Below the pieces are notes generated by a model. The model ran no database searches. It had not been told where the DNA came from and saw only the letters and a program-made list of their open reading frames with translations. The translations under genes were made by a program, and so were the position numbers. A DNA stretch of 64,000 nucleotides from Hoeflea sp. IMCC20628 (GTDB lineage Bacteria; Pseudomonadota; Alphaproteobacteria; Rhizobiales; Rhizobiaceae), in the NCBI RefSeq assembly GCF_001011155.1, contig NZ_CP011479.1, positions 2,312,501-2,376,500 on the forward strand, written 5' to 3'. Shown piece after piece: positions 35,378-46,724 of this stretch. Numbering within the stretch: position 1 is the first letter of the stretch; every line of letters begins with the position of its first letter.

Positions 35378-36933
35378 GACACCAAGTCCTTGTTCTTGCT
35401 TCTGGCATTGGCCGGAGTGGCGGCGGCGATCACTTCGGCAGCATTTGCATTCCTGCCGAACTCACCGCTGATGCGACCATCAGCCATAACGATGATCCGG
35501 TCAGAGAGCGCCAGAACCTCCTCGAGGTCTGAGGTCACGAAAATGATCCCGATCCCTTCGGCTGCCAGATCCCGCATCTTGTGATAGATTTCGGCCTTCG
35601 CCCCAATATCGATCCCGCGGGAGGGTTCATCCATCAACAGCACCTTCGGCCCGGTCATCAGCGCCTTGCCGATGACGACCTTTTGCTGATTGCCCCCCGA
35701 CAGGGATGAGATCGGATTGTCGGGGCTGGCGACCTTCACCGTCATCCGCTTGATGAATTCGACAGCGCGGGCCGCTTCTTTTCGCAGGCTGAGGTGAAAG
35801 CCGGTGGTGAACTGGGGAAGAGAAGACAGGGTTATGTTCTCGCGAACCGACATGATCTGTATCAGCCCGTCGCGCTTGCGGTCCTCCGGCACCAGCGCGA
35901 TGCCGCGCGCAATCCGTCCCGAGACGTGTTTCTCGCGCATTTCCTTGCCATCGACAAAAAAGTGCCCCCTGGATTCAGGGTGCTGCGCCATGATGCATTC
36001 AAGAAATTCGGAGCGTCCGGCGCCCATCAATCCGTAGAGGCCGAGAATTTCGCCGGCACGAACGGACAGCGATACATGATCGACCATGAAGCCGCCGCCC
36101 ATCTTGGGCAGTGCAATGTCTTCTGCACGGAAGACTTCCTCGCCGAATTCATGGCCAAGGGATTGCGAGAAATCTTTTGATTTTCCACCAATCATGGCCT
36201 GCACGATCCAGGGAATATCGACCCCCTGCATCGAACGTGAACCGGTGATCTCACCATCACGCAAAACGGTGATGTAATCCCCCACCCGGATAAGCTCCTC
36301 AAGCCGGTGCGAGATGTAGACAATTCCAACGCCCTGGGCTTTCAGCTCATCGATGATGCGAAACAGAACCTCGACTTCCGCGGCCGATAGCGCGGATGTC
36401 GGCTCGTCGAGGATCAGGATTTTCGCGTTCTGCGCCAGAGCCTTGGCAATCTCGACCACCTGTTGCTGCCCGATCCTGAGATGCCCCAGCGTCGTATTCG
36501 GATCGATGTCCTGCTCCAGCCGATGCATCAGAACGTGTGTGCGGTCCTCAACGGCGGCGCGGTCGATATCCACTCCAAACCGCACAGGCTCCCTGGCCAT
36601 GAACACGTTTTCACTGACACTCATATCCGGGAACAGGTTGAGCTCCTGAAAGACGATGCCGATGCCGTTGGCCACTGCGTCATCCTTGGTGCGGAACTCC
36701 ACGGGGCGGCCATCTACTTTTATTTGCCCCCCGGTCAAGGTTTCGACGCCGGCGATGACCTTCATCAGGGTTGACTTGCCGGCTCCATTTTCGCCCACGA
36801 GTACGTTGACCGCGCCCATGCGTATGTCGAAATCCACGTTCTTGAGCGCCACAGTGCCGGGATAGACCTTGGTGGCGCCTCGGATGGTCAGTCCGATGGG
36901 GTGACCGTCGTCGATCAGCTGAGCCAGTGTCAT
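35374..36933 (-). CDS. Ribose-type sugar ABC transporter, ATP-binding protein (two ATPase domains)
   Basis: A 519-residue RbsA-like fusion of two ATPase domains. The first has Walker A GENGAGKST and Walker B KILILDEPTSALS; the second has a degenerate Walker A region (GLYGLMGAGRSEFLECI) but a complete signature LSGGNQQKVVIGKALM and Walker B VLLMDEPSRGIDIG, the usual asymmetry of the family. It overlaps both neighbours by 4 bp (ATGA), with DUF2291 upstream and permease downstream. Confidence 0.93.
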   Translation of the reverse strand: MTLAQLIDDGHPIGLTIRGATKVYPGTVALKNVDFDIRMGAVNVLVGENGAGKSTLMKVIAGVETLTGGQIKVDGRPVEFRTKDDAVANGIGIVFQELNLFPDMSVSENVFMAREPVRFGVDIDRAAVEDRTHVLMHRLEQDIDPNTTLGHLRIGQQQVVEIAKALAQNAKILILDEPTSALSAAEVEVLFRIIDELKAQGVGIVYISHRLEELIRVGDYITVLRDGEITGSRSMQGVDIPWIVQAMIGGKSKDFSQSLGHEFGEEVFRAEDIALPKMGGGFMVDHVSLSVRAGEILGLYGLMGAGRSEFLECIMAQHPESRGHFFVDGKEMREKHVSGRIARGIALVPEDRKRDGLIQIMSVRENITLSSLPQFTTGFHLSLRKEAARAVEFIKRMTVKVASPDNPISSLSGGNQQKVVIGKALMTGPKVLLMDEPSRGIDIGAKAEIYHKMRDLAAEGIGIIFVTSDLEEVLALSDRIIVMADGRISGEFGRNANAAEVIAAATPANARSKNKDLVS

Positions 36934-37574
36934 GGCTTCACATCCACACTGATCGGGGTCACGACAATCGCCTCGTCTGCCTTCTTGAGAGGAACCACGC
37001 CTGTGAACGTCATCGAACGGCCGATCAGGTCGCCTTCGGGCAACTGCAGCATAGCCGAGATGCGATCGTTGAGCGCGCGACCAAGCTTGGCGAATTCTAT
37101 CTGGTCACGAAAGTCGTCGAAATTGTAAAATGGCGCGATGTCGCGCAATGCGTTTCCACGGATCACAGGACCGAGCTGTACGGTCAGATCTGCTGCGCCA
37201 TCACCATCAATGTCCAGATCGGCCACACGGGCGCGCGTGTCGAGTTTGGCCGAGACGATGACACCCGTGTCCGCTACTGCAAAGTTCCATGCAGCCCCAG
37301 CACCCGAGCCGCGATTTCCGTGCGCTTGCCCGGCAATATCAAGCCCCTTGGCGAGAGCGGTTTTCAGGGCAGCAAAGTCCAGCGCCTTGTCACGTACATA
37401 GGGCAGGAGTTGTGTTTCGAAGGTATCGGCGATGCGTTGCTCGGTTCGCACTCTATCGCCGCCGGCACCGGCAGATACAGCCTTTTCACCCTCGGGCAGG
37501 TTCTTGACCAGCTTGCAACCGGAAAGGCTGAATATGGCAACGGCACAAAGTGCCAGGATCGTTTTGCGGGTCAT
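36930..37574 (-). CDS. DUF2291 lipoprotein of a sugar ABC operon
   Basis: A 214-residue lipoprotein (MTRKTILALCAVAIFSLSGC, lipobox Leu-Ser-Gly-Cys, acylated Cys at residue 20) of family DUF2291. These are found almost only beside RbsABC-type transporters; their role is not established, and an accessory to ligand capture is a guess. The gene lies between the binding-protein and ATPase genes and overlaps the latter by 4 bp. Family-like segments are DIDGDGAADLTVQLGPVIRG and IAPFYNFDDFRDQIEFA. Confidence 0.88.
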   Translation of the reverse strand: MTRKTILALCAVAIFSLSGCKLVKNLPEGEKAVSAGAGGDRVRTEQRIADTFETQLLPYVRDKALDFAALKTALAKGLDIAGQAHGNRGSGAGAAWNFAVADTGVIVSAKLDTRARVADLDIDGDGAADLTVQLGPVIRGNALRDIAPFYNFDDFRDQIEFAKLGRALNDRISAMLQLPEGDLIGRSMTFTGVVPLKKADEAIVVTPISVDVKP

Positions 37575-37720
37575 GATGCTCTCTGCCGTAATGATTGAAA
37601 TGCAGCACAGAACACGGCGGGCCGGCTCCTTGCCATTTCATATCCGGCCCCAGGGCCGGCAGTCGCATAAACCAAAACCGGAGCGCGGATGCCCGCGCCC
37701 CGATCGGACTATGCAGCGCC

Positions 37721-39026
<1,306 letters not shown>

Positions 39027-40493
39027 ATGATACGGACTGTAAACCGCAGGATTTCGCTTGGCGTTGTGATTGGAAGCCGCGCCTTCTTCAGTCCAGCTCC
39101 ATGTATTGATGCACGCACGCAGGTGTTGGCGCAACTGGAAAAGCTGGGTGTCGATGCTGTCATCCTGCCGGTTGAGGCGACCGATAACGGCGCCGTTCAA
39201 TCGATCCCCGACGCCAAGCTCTATGCCGAGCACTTCAAGAAGCATCGGGACAACATCGATGGTTTGGTGATCTGCCTGCCCAATTTCGGTGACGAGATTG
39301 CCATTGCGGAACTGATCAACCGCACCAAACTCGATGTGCCGATCCTGCTTCAGGCTTCCAATGACGAGTTGGACAAGGTGGATGTGCATTCCCGCCGGGA
39401 TGCCTTTTGCGGCAAGCTCTCGGTTGCCAACAATTTCTGGCAATATGGCGTTCCATTCACGGAAACGACCAACCACACCTGCGATATCGATGGCGATGAA
39501 TTCCTCGGCGATCTGGACCGTTTCTCCCGTGTTTGCCGCACAGTCTATGGCTTGAGGAATGCCCGGGTCGGCGCGATTGGCGCGCGGACCGCGCCGTTCC
39601 AGACAATGCGGTTTTCAGAGAAACTGCTGCAGCAATCCGGCATTACCGTGATTACGGCAGATCTGTCCGAACTCATCGGGGCTGCTGAAGCCATCAAGGA
39701 CAGCGACAATGATCTGGTGTCCGGCCTTGAACGGATTCGTAATTATGGCCGTATTCCCAAACATATCCGCGAAGCCCAGGTGCTCAAGCAGGCGAAATGG
39801 ACATTGGCCGTCAACCGCTGGATCAATGAGAACGAATGCGATGCATCGGCGATCCAGTGCTGGCGTTCGCTTCAGGACAATTTCGGCTGTGCCACCTGCC
39901 TGACCATGTCGATGATGGGCGAGGATTTGGCGCCGTCGGCCTGTGAAGTCGATGTGATGGGGGCGGTCTCGATGTATGCGCTGACGCTGGCCTCCAGCGC
40001 GCCGGCCGCCATTTTGGACTGGAACAACAACTACGCCGACCATGTCGACAAGTGTGTCTGCACCCATTGCGGCAACTTCCCCAAAACCTTCCTGGGCACG
40101 ACACCGGAAATCGGCGAACTCGATGTGCTCGGCGAAGTCATTGGCCGCGAGAAGTGCTTTGGCGCGGTCAAAGGCAAGGTGCAGGCAGGAGACATGACCT
40201 ATTTCCGGCTCTCATCAGATGACCGCAACGGCATGCTCAAGGCCTATCTGGGCGAAGGCGAGTTTACCGACGATCCCTTCGGCATGGACGGCGGCATTGC
40301 CGTCACCAAGGTTGAACGGTTACGCGAGTTGATGCGGTTTGTCAGCCAGAATGGCTTCGAGCACCACGTGGCCATGGTGCGAGGTCACTATGCCGATGTC
40401 GTCAACGAAGCGATCACCCGGTATCTCGGCTGGCCCACCTATCACCACAACGGCACGCCCGAGCCTGAACTTTTCTTTCCGAACCGCAAGTGA
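39027..40493 (+). CDS. L-fucose/L-arabinose isomerase-family sugar isomerase
   Basis: A 488-residue aldose-ketose isomerase of the FucI/AraA fold. Probable metal ligands are the Glu in PSACEVDVMGAVS, the Asp in ILDWNNNYADH and the His pair in FEHHVAMVRGHYAD. It is shorter than E. coli FucI (591 residues) and near AraA in length. GGGAGG lies a few bases before the ATG. It is first in a plus-strand operon with a split transketolase and a FGGY kinase, so its ketose product is probably phosphorylated and cleaved by them. The substrate cannot be fixed from sequence. Confidence 0.85.
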   Translation: MIRTVNRRISLGVVIGSRAFFSPAPCIDARTQVLAQLEKLGVDAVILPVEATDNGAVQSIPDAKLYAEHFKKHRDNIDGLVICLPNFGDEIAIAELINRTKLDVPILLQASNDELDKVDVHSRRDAFCGKLSVANNFWQYGVPFTETTNHTCDIDGDEFLGDLDRFSRVCRTVYGLRNARVGAIGARTAPFQTMRFSEKLLQQSGITVITADLSELIGAAEAIKDSDNDLVSGLERIRNYGRIPKHIREAQVLKQAKWTLAVNRWINENECDASAIQCWRSLQDNFGCATCLTMSMMGEDLAPSACEVDVMGAVSMYALTLASSAPAAILDWNNNYADHVDKCVCTHCGNFPKTFLGTTPEIGELDVLGEVIGREKCFGAVKGKVQAGDMTYFRLSSDDRNGMLKAYLGEGEFTDDPFGMDGGIAVTKVERLRELMRFVSQNGFEHHVAMVRGHYADVVNEAITRYLGWPTYHHNGTPEPELFFPNRK

Positions 40494-40502
40494 GACAGGC
40501 GT

Positions 40503-41336
40503 ATGACCCGCGCACTGAAAACCGATAATTCTGACGCTCTCATCCGTGACAAGGCGCTGTGGATGCGGCAGCAGGCCATGAAGATGGTCTACGCCAAGCA
40601 GCTTGGTCACCTTGGCGGCGATTTCTCAGCAATTGACGTGCTGGCCACGCTGTACTTCGGCGTGCTTCGGTACGACCCTGCACGGCCGGATTGGTCGGAG
40701 CGGGACCGTTTCGTGATGTCGAAGGGGCATGCGACTGGAGCGCTCTACACCGCACTGGCTGCCGCAGGGTATTATCCGCAGGATTGGCTCGACACCTATA
40801 TGGGCCACCACTCAAAACTCAACGGTCACCCGAACCGTCAATATCTGCCGGGTGTCGAGACCAACACGGGACCGCTTGGTCACGGTTTTCCGGTCGCGTT
40901 GGGGATTGCCATTTCCGGCCAGATTACCGGAGCGGACTATCGCACCTACGTGCTCACCGGAGACGGAGAACAGCAAGAAGGGTCGAACTGGGAAGCGGCC
41001 ATGACCGCAGGCAACCGCAAGGTGAAGAACCTGACGCTGATCATCGACCGCAACCGCCTGCAACAGGGCGCACGGACCGAAGACACCAACGGGCTCGACC
41101 CGCTTGACGACAAATATCGCGCCTTTGGTTGGCATGTCGTCGAGATTGATGGCCATGACTACGGCCAGTTGCTCGACACGCTTAGCGCGCCGGTGGGCAA
41201 CCGAGAGAAGCCGCTTTGCGTGATTGCCAATACGGTGAAGGGCAAGGGTGTCTCATTCATGGAAGATCAGGCGAAATGGCACCATGGTGTGCCCAACGCC
41301 GAACAATTCGCGCAAGCAATGAAGGAACTGGTCTAA
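40503..41336 (+). CDS. Transketolase-like enzyme, N-terminal (ThDP-binding) subunit
   Basis: A 277-residue protein covering the pyrophosphate-binding half of transketolase: AKQLGHLGGDFSAIDVLATL, then VMSKGHATGALY, NTGPLGHGFPVALG and the ThDP motif GDGEQQEGSNWEAA. Split transketolases often serve specialised sugar pathways, for example the D-apulose-4-phosphate transketolase of apiose breakdown. It starts 9 bp after the isomerase gene, and its TAA overlaps the ATG of the C-terminal subunit (TAATG), so the two subunits are made together. Confidence 0.88.
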   Translation: MTRALKTDNSDALIRDKALWMRQQAMKMVYAKQLGHLGGDFSAIDVLATLYFGVLRYDPARPDWSERDRFVMSKGHATGALYTALAAAGYYPQDWLDTYMGHHSKLNGHPNRQYLPGVETNTGPLGHGFPVALGIAISGQITGADYRTYVLTGDGEQQEGSNWEAAMTAGNRKVKNLTLIIDRNRLQQGARTEDTNGLDPLDDKYRAFGWHVVEIDGHDYGQLLDTLSAPVGNREKPLCVIANTVKGKGVSFMEDQAKWHHGVPNAEQFAQAMKELV

Positions 41337-42298
41337 TGGCTGTCGCTGCAGCAACCACCGCCCCGGGGTTCGATTGCCGCAAGGCCTGGGCCGAGACCCT
41401 TGAAGAGCTCGCGTCGGCTGATGACCGGATTGTCGTTGTGGTCAATGACTCGGTCGGATCGTCCAATCTCGGCGGATTTCAGGAGAAGTTCCCCGGTCGC
41501 ACCATCAATGTCGGCATTGCCGAGCAGAACATGGTCGGCATTGCCGCCGGTCTGGCCAATGGCGGGCGGATTCCATTTGTTTCGGCCGCGTCGTGTTTTC
41601 TGACTGCGCGGGCCATGGAACAGCTCAAGGCGGATGTCGCCTATGCCGGCTTCAACGTCAAACTTGTCGGCCAGTCATCCGGCATCGCCTATGGCGAACT
41701 GGGCGCCACACACCACTCGATCGAGGATTTTGCCTGGTTGCGGGCGCTTGGTCCGATTACCGTGGTTGCGCCCTGCGACGCATGGGAAACCGCTGAAGCA
41801 GTCAAATGGGCTGCGGCGCATGAGGGACCGGTTTATCTGCGGCTGTCACGGATGAAGGTCCCCACACTGGATTTGCCAGACCGTACCTTCACACCCGGCA
41901 AGGCGGAATTGCAGAGATCTGGTTCCGACGTAACAATCATGGCCAATGGCACGACAGTTCACCTTGCCCTGCAAGCCTCGGACACACTGTCTGAGGAAGG
42001 CATCTCCGCCCGCGTTCTCAACATGCACACGATTTCACCGCTCGATACCGACGCGGTCACGGCGGCAGCGAAAGAAACCGGCGCGATCGTGACCGTGGAG
42101 GAAGCGCTTGATCGCGGCGGGCTCGGCGGTGCCGTTGCGGAATGCACCTCGGCGACCCATCCTGTGCCCGTCCAGCGCGTAGGCTTCCCGGGCTTCATGC
42201 CGACCGGATCCATCGCCAGCCTGTTTGAGGAATTCGGCTTGAGCCGGGAAGGCATTGCCAGCGCCGCCCGCATCGCCATTCGCCGCAAGGGAGCCTGA
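41336..42298 (+). CDS. Transketolase-like enzyme, C-terminal subunit
   Basis: A 320-residue protein with the pyrimidine-binding and C-terminal domains. The activating glutamate is in NVGIAEQNMVGIAAGLANGG, and THHSIED provides conserved histidines. The ATG is the one that overlaps the previous stop codon; a longer frame starting inside the N-terminal subunit gene is not credible. Together with the N subunit it should form a heteromeric enzyme transferring a two- or three-carbon ketol unit. It is followed 3 bp later by the kinase gene. Confidence 0.88.
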   Translation: MAVAAATTAPGFDCRKAWAETLEELASADDRIVVVVNDSVGSSNLGGFQEKFPGRTINVGIAEQNMVGIAAGLANGGRIPFVSAASCFLTARAMEQLKADVAYAGFNVKLVGQSSGIAYGELGATHHSIEDFAWLRALGPITVVAPCDAWETAEAVKWAAAHEGPVYLRLSRMKVPTLDLPDRTFTPGKAELQRSGSDVTIMANGTTVHLALQASDTLSEEGISARVLNMHTISPLDTDAVTAAAKETGAIVTVEEALDRGGLGGAVAECTSATHPVPVQRVGFPGFMPTGSIASLFEEFGLSREGIASAARIAIRRKGA

Positions 42299-42301
42299 TT
42301 C

Positions 42302-43753
42302 ATGCTTGTCTTGGCGATCGATCAGGGAACCACAAACACCAAGGCTCTGATCGTCGACGAGTCCGGACATATACATGCACGGGCTTCGTCCCCGTCGAGC
42401 ACTCAATATCCGCATCCTGGATGGGCGGAGCAGTCCGCCACAGGAATATGGGATGATACACGTTCCGTGATCGGCGCGGTTGTGGCGCAGATGAATGGCC
42501 GCAGCATTGATGCCATCGCGATTTCGAACCAGCGCGAAACCATCGTGGCGTGGGATGCGGAAACCGGCAAACCGGTCGGCCCGGCGATCTTATGGCAATG
42601 CCGGCGCACAGCGCCCGAATGTGCTTCACTGATATCGGCAGGGCACAACAAAGCCGTGGAAGCTGCGACCGGGCTTGGCATCAATCCGATGTTTCCCGCG
42701 TCTAAACTGGCCTGGATACTCAAGAACCGGCAGGAAGCGAGAGAGCTGCTTTCGCAAGGTCGGCTGCGCGCCGGGACGGTCGACAGCTGGCTGTTATGGA
42801 AACTGACGGACGGAGCCGTGTTCGCGACAGACCATTCCAACGCGTCGCGCACGCAACTGTTCGACACGGAGAGACTGGAATGGAGCAGCGAACTGGCGGA
42901 GATATTCGGGACACCGACATCCTGCCTGCCTGAACCCCGGCCTTCGGACAGCCGGTTCGGTGAGACGGCCGCTGGAGTGACCAGTCTTCCATCAGGCACC
43001 CCCATCATGACGATGCTTGGGGACAGCCATGCAGCACTTTACGGTCACGGCGTCCGCCGTCCCGGCACCGTCAAGGCCACATATGGCACCGGCTCTTCAC
43101 TGATGACGTTGACCCCGCAACGGGTGTCCTCGAGCCACGGGCTTTCAGGCACCATCGCCTGGACCGACAAATCCGGCACCGCTTATGCCCTTGAAGGGAA
43201 TATACTGGTGTCGGCACAAGCCGCCGCCTTTATCGCAGGCCTTCTGGGGATCGGTGATGCGGGGCAGCTTTCCGATCTGGCGCAAACGGTGGACACAGCA
43301 GACGGGGTTACCTTCGTGCCTGCCCTCTCCGGACTTGGCGCACCGCATTGGAACGATCACGCGACAGGCACAGTGGCTGGCATGACCCATGGCACCACAC
43401 CGGCGCATGTCGCCCGCGCAACCTTCGAAGCAATTGCCATGCAGATCGCTGACGTCTTCGAAGCGATGCAGTCGGATGTGGGCATGCGGCTTTCAGGCCT
43501 GCGGACTGACGGGGGGGCCTCGTCAAATGCGTTCTTGATGCAACTGCAATCGGACCTGCTTCAGTGCTCGGTTGAAAGCGCCGTGGTTGAGGAAGTCAGT
43601 GCGCTTGGCGCCGCCGCAATGGCTTTCCGCGCATTGGGAAAAGAATGGCTGCCCGACACACGCAGCAAACGCTATGAGCCCTGGATGACGCCGGAAGCAG
43701 CCGCTGCCATCCGCGCGACATGGCAGGACGCCATACGGCGCGCCTGCGACTAG
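42302..43753 (+). CDS. FGGY-family carbohydrate kinase
   Basis: A 483-residue kinase with both FGGY domains. The phosphate-1 motif is LAIDQGTTNTKALIVDESG, followed by ISNQRETIVAWD as in glycerol kinases and ILWQCRRTAP. The second domain has TYGTGSSLMTLT and LRTDGGASSNAFLMQLQSDL. Its resemblance to glycerol kinase suggests a small polyol or ketose substrate; in this operon it most likely phosphorylates the ketose made by the isomerase. It is the last gene of the operon; no clear terminator follows in the 180-bp gap. Confidence 0.88.
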   Translation: MLVLAIDQGTTNTKALIVDESGHIHARASSPSSTQYPHPGWAEQSATGIWDDTRSVIGAVVAQMNGRSIDAIAISNQRETIVAWDAETGKPVGPAILWQCRRTAPECASLISAGHNKAVEAATGLGINPMFPASKLAWILKNRQEARELLSQGRLRAGTVDSWLLWKLTDGAVFATDHSNASRTQLFDTERLEWSSELAEIFGTPTSCLPEPRPSDSRFGETAAGVTSLPSGTPIMTMLGDSHAALYGHGVRRPGTVKATYGTGSSLMTLTPQRVSSSHGLSGTIAWTDKSGTAYALEGNILVSAQAAAFIAGLLGIGDAGQLSDLAQTVDTADGVTFVPALSGLGAPHWNDHATGTVAGMTHGTTPAHVARATFEAIAMQIADVFEAMQSDVGMRLSGLRTDGGASSNAFLMQLQSDLLQCSVESAVVEEVSALGAAAMAFRALGKEWLPDTRSKRYEPWMTPEAAAAIRATWQDAIRRACD

Positions 43754-43933
43754 CTTTCTATCCTTATAATCCATTCCGGTTTCAGACGCAGGATTGTTTC
43801 ATTTCACGGCGCCCAAACAGCTGGTTTTCAGCGATGTGTCGCTGTATCGCGCTTCGAGTGAACCAGTTTATGCAGGCCAAAATGGGCTTTTCGTCCCGTT
43901 GCCATCCTGCGGCGCTTGCAGGTGAGCAAACGC

Positions 43934-45217
43934 CTAAGACACCACCCGAGCGCCCGGTGCAATGGTCGGTGGAGCCGCTTTCAGCCTATCGCGGGCAAAC
44001 CCGGCTGCGGCTTTGTATTTCGCCATGAACTCGGCCCGTTCGGCCTTCGGGATCACGTCATCGATATCGTCGAACTCGCCGCTACAGCGGTCGTTGACCA
44101 TGTTCAGCAGACCGAACGGCCCGGCCCCGCGGTTGCGCAAAATCAGCGCCGAGATCGGTTCGCACAGGTCCGCGTTGTAGGCGGAGAGAGCGTCTTTGCC
44201 GACGCCATGAGCAAGGAATTTTGCGCCCAGAATGCGCGCATCGATGATTGCCTGGCTGGCGCCGTTCGAGCCGGTTGGATACATGGCGTGCGCCGCGTCT
44301 CCCATCAGGGCAACCGGCCCGTCCACCCATGTCGGAATCGGGTCACGGTCGATCATCGGGTTTTCAAAGGCGATATCGGCGCCACGGATCAAAGCCGGAA
44401 CATCCAGCCAGTCATAGGTCCAGTCCTCGAAATGATGGATGAAGTCCCCAATCTCGACGGGTCGGTACCAGCCCATGGTTTCATGGGCTGAAGGATCATC
44501 ATGGGTGACCTCGGCGATCCAATTGACCAGGGCCAGCCCGGTTTGAGGATCGGGACGCGAGATCGGATAGATCACCATCCGGTGCTTGTGGGTTCCCAGC
44601 CCGACGAAGGACGAACCGGTCCGGACCGGCCTGGCAAGGGACGTGCCGCGCCACATCATGGCACCACCCCAGTGAATCGGCGGTTGCGCGGGATGCATCT
44701 GCGCCCGGATGGCGGAATGGATTCCGTCCGCCCCGATCAGCAGCGCGCCGGTTTCATGCCGCTCGCCCGATTTCGTCTCAACGGTCACCGTCACGCCGCC
44801 GTCCGGGTTGGTGGCGTAGCCGGTGGCACGACTGCCAAGCCGAACGGCATCTTTTCCGCCCAACTGGACAAAGCGCCGATACAGCGCCATGTGAAACTCG
44901 CCTCTGTGCAGGGCGTATTGCGGCCAGTCATAACCGGCCAGCAGGCCACGTGGCTCGGAATAGATTTCCTGCCCCTTCATCCCGACCAGCGCCCATTCCT
45001 TGGCCTGAACCCCGAGGGCATCCAGGTCTTCTGCTGTGACACCAAGGTCGAAAAGTTCGCGAACGGCGTTGGGTTGCAGATTGATACCAACCCCTAAAGG
45101 CTTGAGTTCGTTGACGGCTTCCAGCACAACACAGTCAACGCCAATCTGGTGCAATGTCAGCGCAAGCGCCAGCCCGCCGATGCCGCCACCGGCGATGATC
45201 ACCCTGCTATCCGCCAT
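43934..45217 (-). CDS. FAD-dependent monooxygenase (aromatic hydroxylase type)
   Basis: A 427-residue class A flavoprotein monooxygenase that would use NAD(P)H and O2 on an aromatic or related ring. The FAD-binding motif is VIIAGGGIGGLALALTLHQI at the N terminus, the DG motif region is GALLIGADGIHSAIRAQM and the second FAD motif is LMGDAAHAMYPTGSNGASQA. The ATG at 45217 has GGAG 10 nt upstream and puts the Rossmann strand at the N terminus. It resembles salicylate- and 3-hydroxybenzoate-hydroxylase-like proteins, but the substrate is unknown. The acyl-CoA dehydrogenase gene lies 192 bp upstream on the same strand. Confidence 0.87.
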   Translation of the reverse strand: MADSRVIIAGGGIGGLALALTLHQIGVDCVVLEAVNELKPLGVGINLQPNAVRELFDLGVTAEDLDALGVQAKEWALVGMKGQEIYSEPRGLLAGYDWPQYALHRGEFHMALYRRFVQLGGKDAVRLGSRATGYATNPDGGVTVTVETKSGERHETGALLIGADGIHSAIRAQMHPAQPPIHWGGAMMWRGTSLARPVRTGSSFVGLGTHKHRMVIYPISRPDPQTGLALVNWIAEVTHDDPSAHETMGWYRPVEIGDFIHHFEDWTYDWLDVPALIRGADIAFENPMIDRDPIPTWVDGPVALMGDAAHAMYPTGSNGASQAIIDARILGAKFLAHGVGKDALSAYNADLCEPISALILRNRGAGPFGLLNMVNDRCSGEFDDIDDVIPKAERAEFMAKYKAAAGFARDRLKAAPPTIAPGARVVS

Positions 45218-45409
45218 ATTGAAAGGCTCCATCCGCTTGTTCTTGCGCGCCGGTGCGCGTGATCGCACTACCATCGTGGGCAGAACTGACAGTTTCAGAT
45301 TGAACGCCGACGAAAGAATTGCAAGTCGGGCAAGGCGGGGTCAGACGCACGGTCCGAGCGCTGAAGCCATTATGCACGGGCGTCGTGACTGTACCGGCGA
45401 ACGCCGATA

Positions 45410-46600
45410 TCACAGCCCGTTCTCCGCTTTCCAGTCCCGCTTGATCTTCTTGGCCAGACTCCATTTGTGAACCTCGGTCGGGCCGTCATAGATCCGGAAC
45501 GCGCGAATTTCACGGAACACCTGTTCGACGATCGTATCGGCTGACACGCCCTGCCCGCCCATGCACTGCACACAGCGGTCGGCCACGCGCATCAGCGCCT
45601 CGGAGACGGCGACCTTGGCCATCGAGCTTTCTGCGCCGCCCTGCGCGCCACTATCGAGCACATCGGCGCACCAGTAGATCATCAGCTCTGCCTGTTTGAG
45701 ATCCATGAGATTCTCGGCCAGCATGAAGCCGACACCTTCATGATCAATCAACGCTTTGCCGAAGGCCATGCGGCGGTTGGCATAATTGGTGGCGATCTCG
45801 TGGGCGCGCACGCAGGCGCCAAGCCAACGCATACAATGGCTCAGACGCGCGGGCGCCAGACGGACCTGAGCATATTTGAACCCTTCACCCGATTCGCCCA
45901 GCATCTGATCTGCCGGAATGCGCAGATTGTCGATGGTGATCACCGCATGGCCACCGGGCATCGAACTGTCGATGGTGTCCATCACCCGTTCGATGCGGAT
46001 CGCGGAATCAGGCAGATCGACAAGGAACATGCAGGCACCGTCATCGGATTTCGCCATGATAATGCCCATGCCGGCGCCGTCTGCGCCGGTGATGAAGGTC
46101 TTGCGGCCATTCACGACCCAATGATTGCCGTCCATCTTGCAGGTGGTCTGCATCATAGACGGGTCCGAGCCGGCACCGCCATCCTCTGCGGGCTCAGTCA
46201 TGAAGAAGGCGGAACGCATGCTGCCGTCGACCATCCGCGGCAGAAACCGCTCTTTCAGCTCCGGCGAAGCGACTTTGCCCAAAAGATACATGTTGCCCTC
46301 GTCAGGCGCACAGGTGTGGCAGGCCAGCGGCCCCAGGATCGACAGGCCCGATCGCATCAGCACGGCGGCGGTTTCGGTTTGGGTCAGGTGATCGCCATCG
46401 TCAAGGATATGCGGGGTCATCACGCCGGCAGTGCGCGCCAGCGCTTTCATCTCATCGGCCAGTTCCTCCGACGGCCCATGAGCTCCACAGCGCGGATCGC
46501 GTTCATAGAGCGCGACGGTTTCACGGACAAAAGCCTCGACCTTGTCGGCAATGGCGAGCGCGCGGGCCGGAACCCCTTCTCTTTGCAACAGTTTGCTCAT
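45410..46600 (-). CDS. Acyl-CoA dehydrogenase (ACAD10/11-like)
   Basis: A 396-residue flavoprotein dehydrogenase. Typical segments are AFFMTEPAEDGGAGSDPSMM, NGRKTFITGADGAGMGIIMA and the C-terminal VQCMGGQGVSADTIVEQVFR, followed by IYDGPTEVHKWSLAKKIK. The position of the catalytic base in short- and medium-chain enzymes (Glu in YEGT) is Asp-Gly-Pro-Thr here, a form seen in ACAD10/11-type enzymes thought to act on longer or substituted acyl chains. Substrate is unknown. It shares orientation with the FAD monooxygenase gene. Confidence 0.87.
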   Translation of the reverse strand: MSKLLQREGVPARALAIADKVEAFVRETVALYERDPRCGAHGPSEELADEMKALARTAGVMTPHILDDGDHLTQTETAAVLMRSGLSILGPLACHTCAPDEGNMYLLGKVASPELKERFLPRMVDGSMRSAFFMTEPAEDGGAGSDPSMMQTTCKMDGNHWVVNGRKTFITGADGAGMGIIMAKSDDGACMFLVDLPDSAIRIERVMDTIDSSMPGGHAVITIDNLRIPADQMLGESGEGFKYAQVRLAPARLSHCMRWLGACVRAHEIATNYANRRMAFGKALIDHEGVGFMLAENLMDLKQAELMIYWCADVLDSGAQGGAESSMAKVAVSEALMRVADRCVQCMGGQGVSADTIVEQVFREIRAFRIYDGPTEVHKWSLAKKIKRDWKAENGL

Positions 46601-46724
46601 ATCGGATCAATCCTGATTCTGGCTGCCGGTTGATTTTGCTGACCGGCGGGCGGTGGCGCTGAAGGGATACCAGCCGCAAATCTTCGATACAACGTGTGTC
46701 GCGCCTGTACAGACGCGGGCCCCG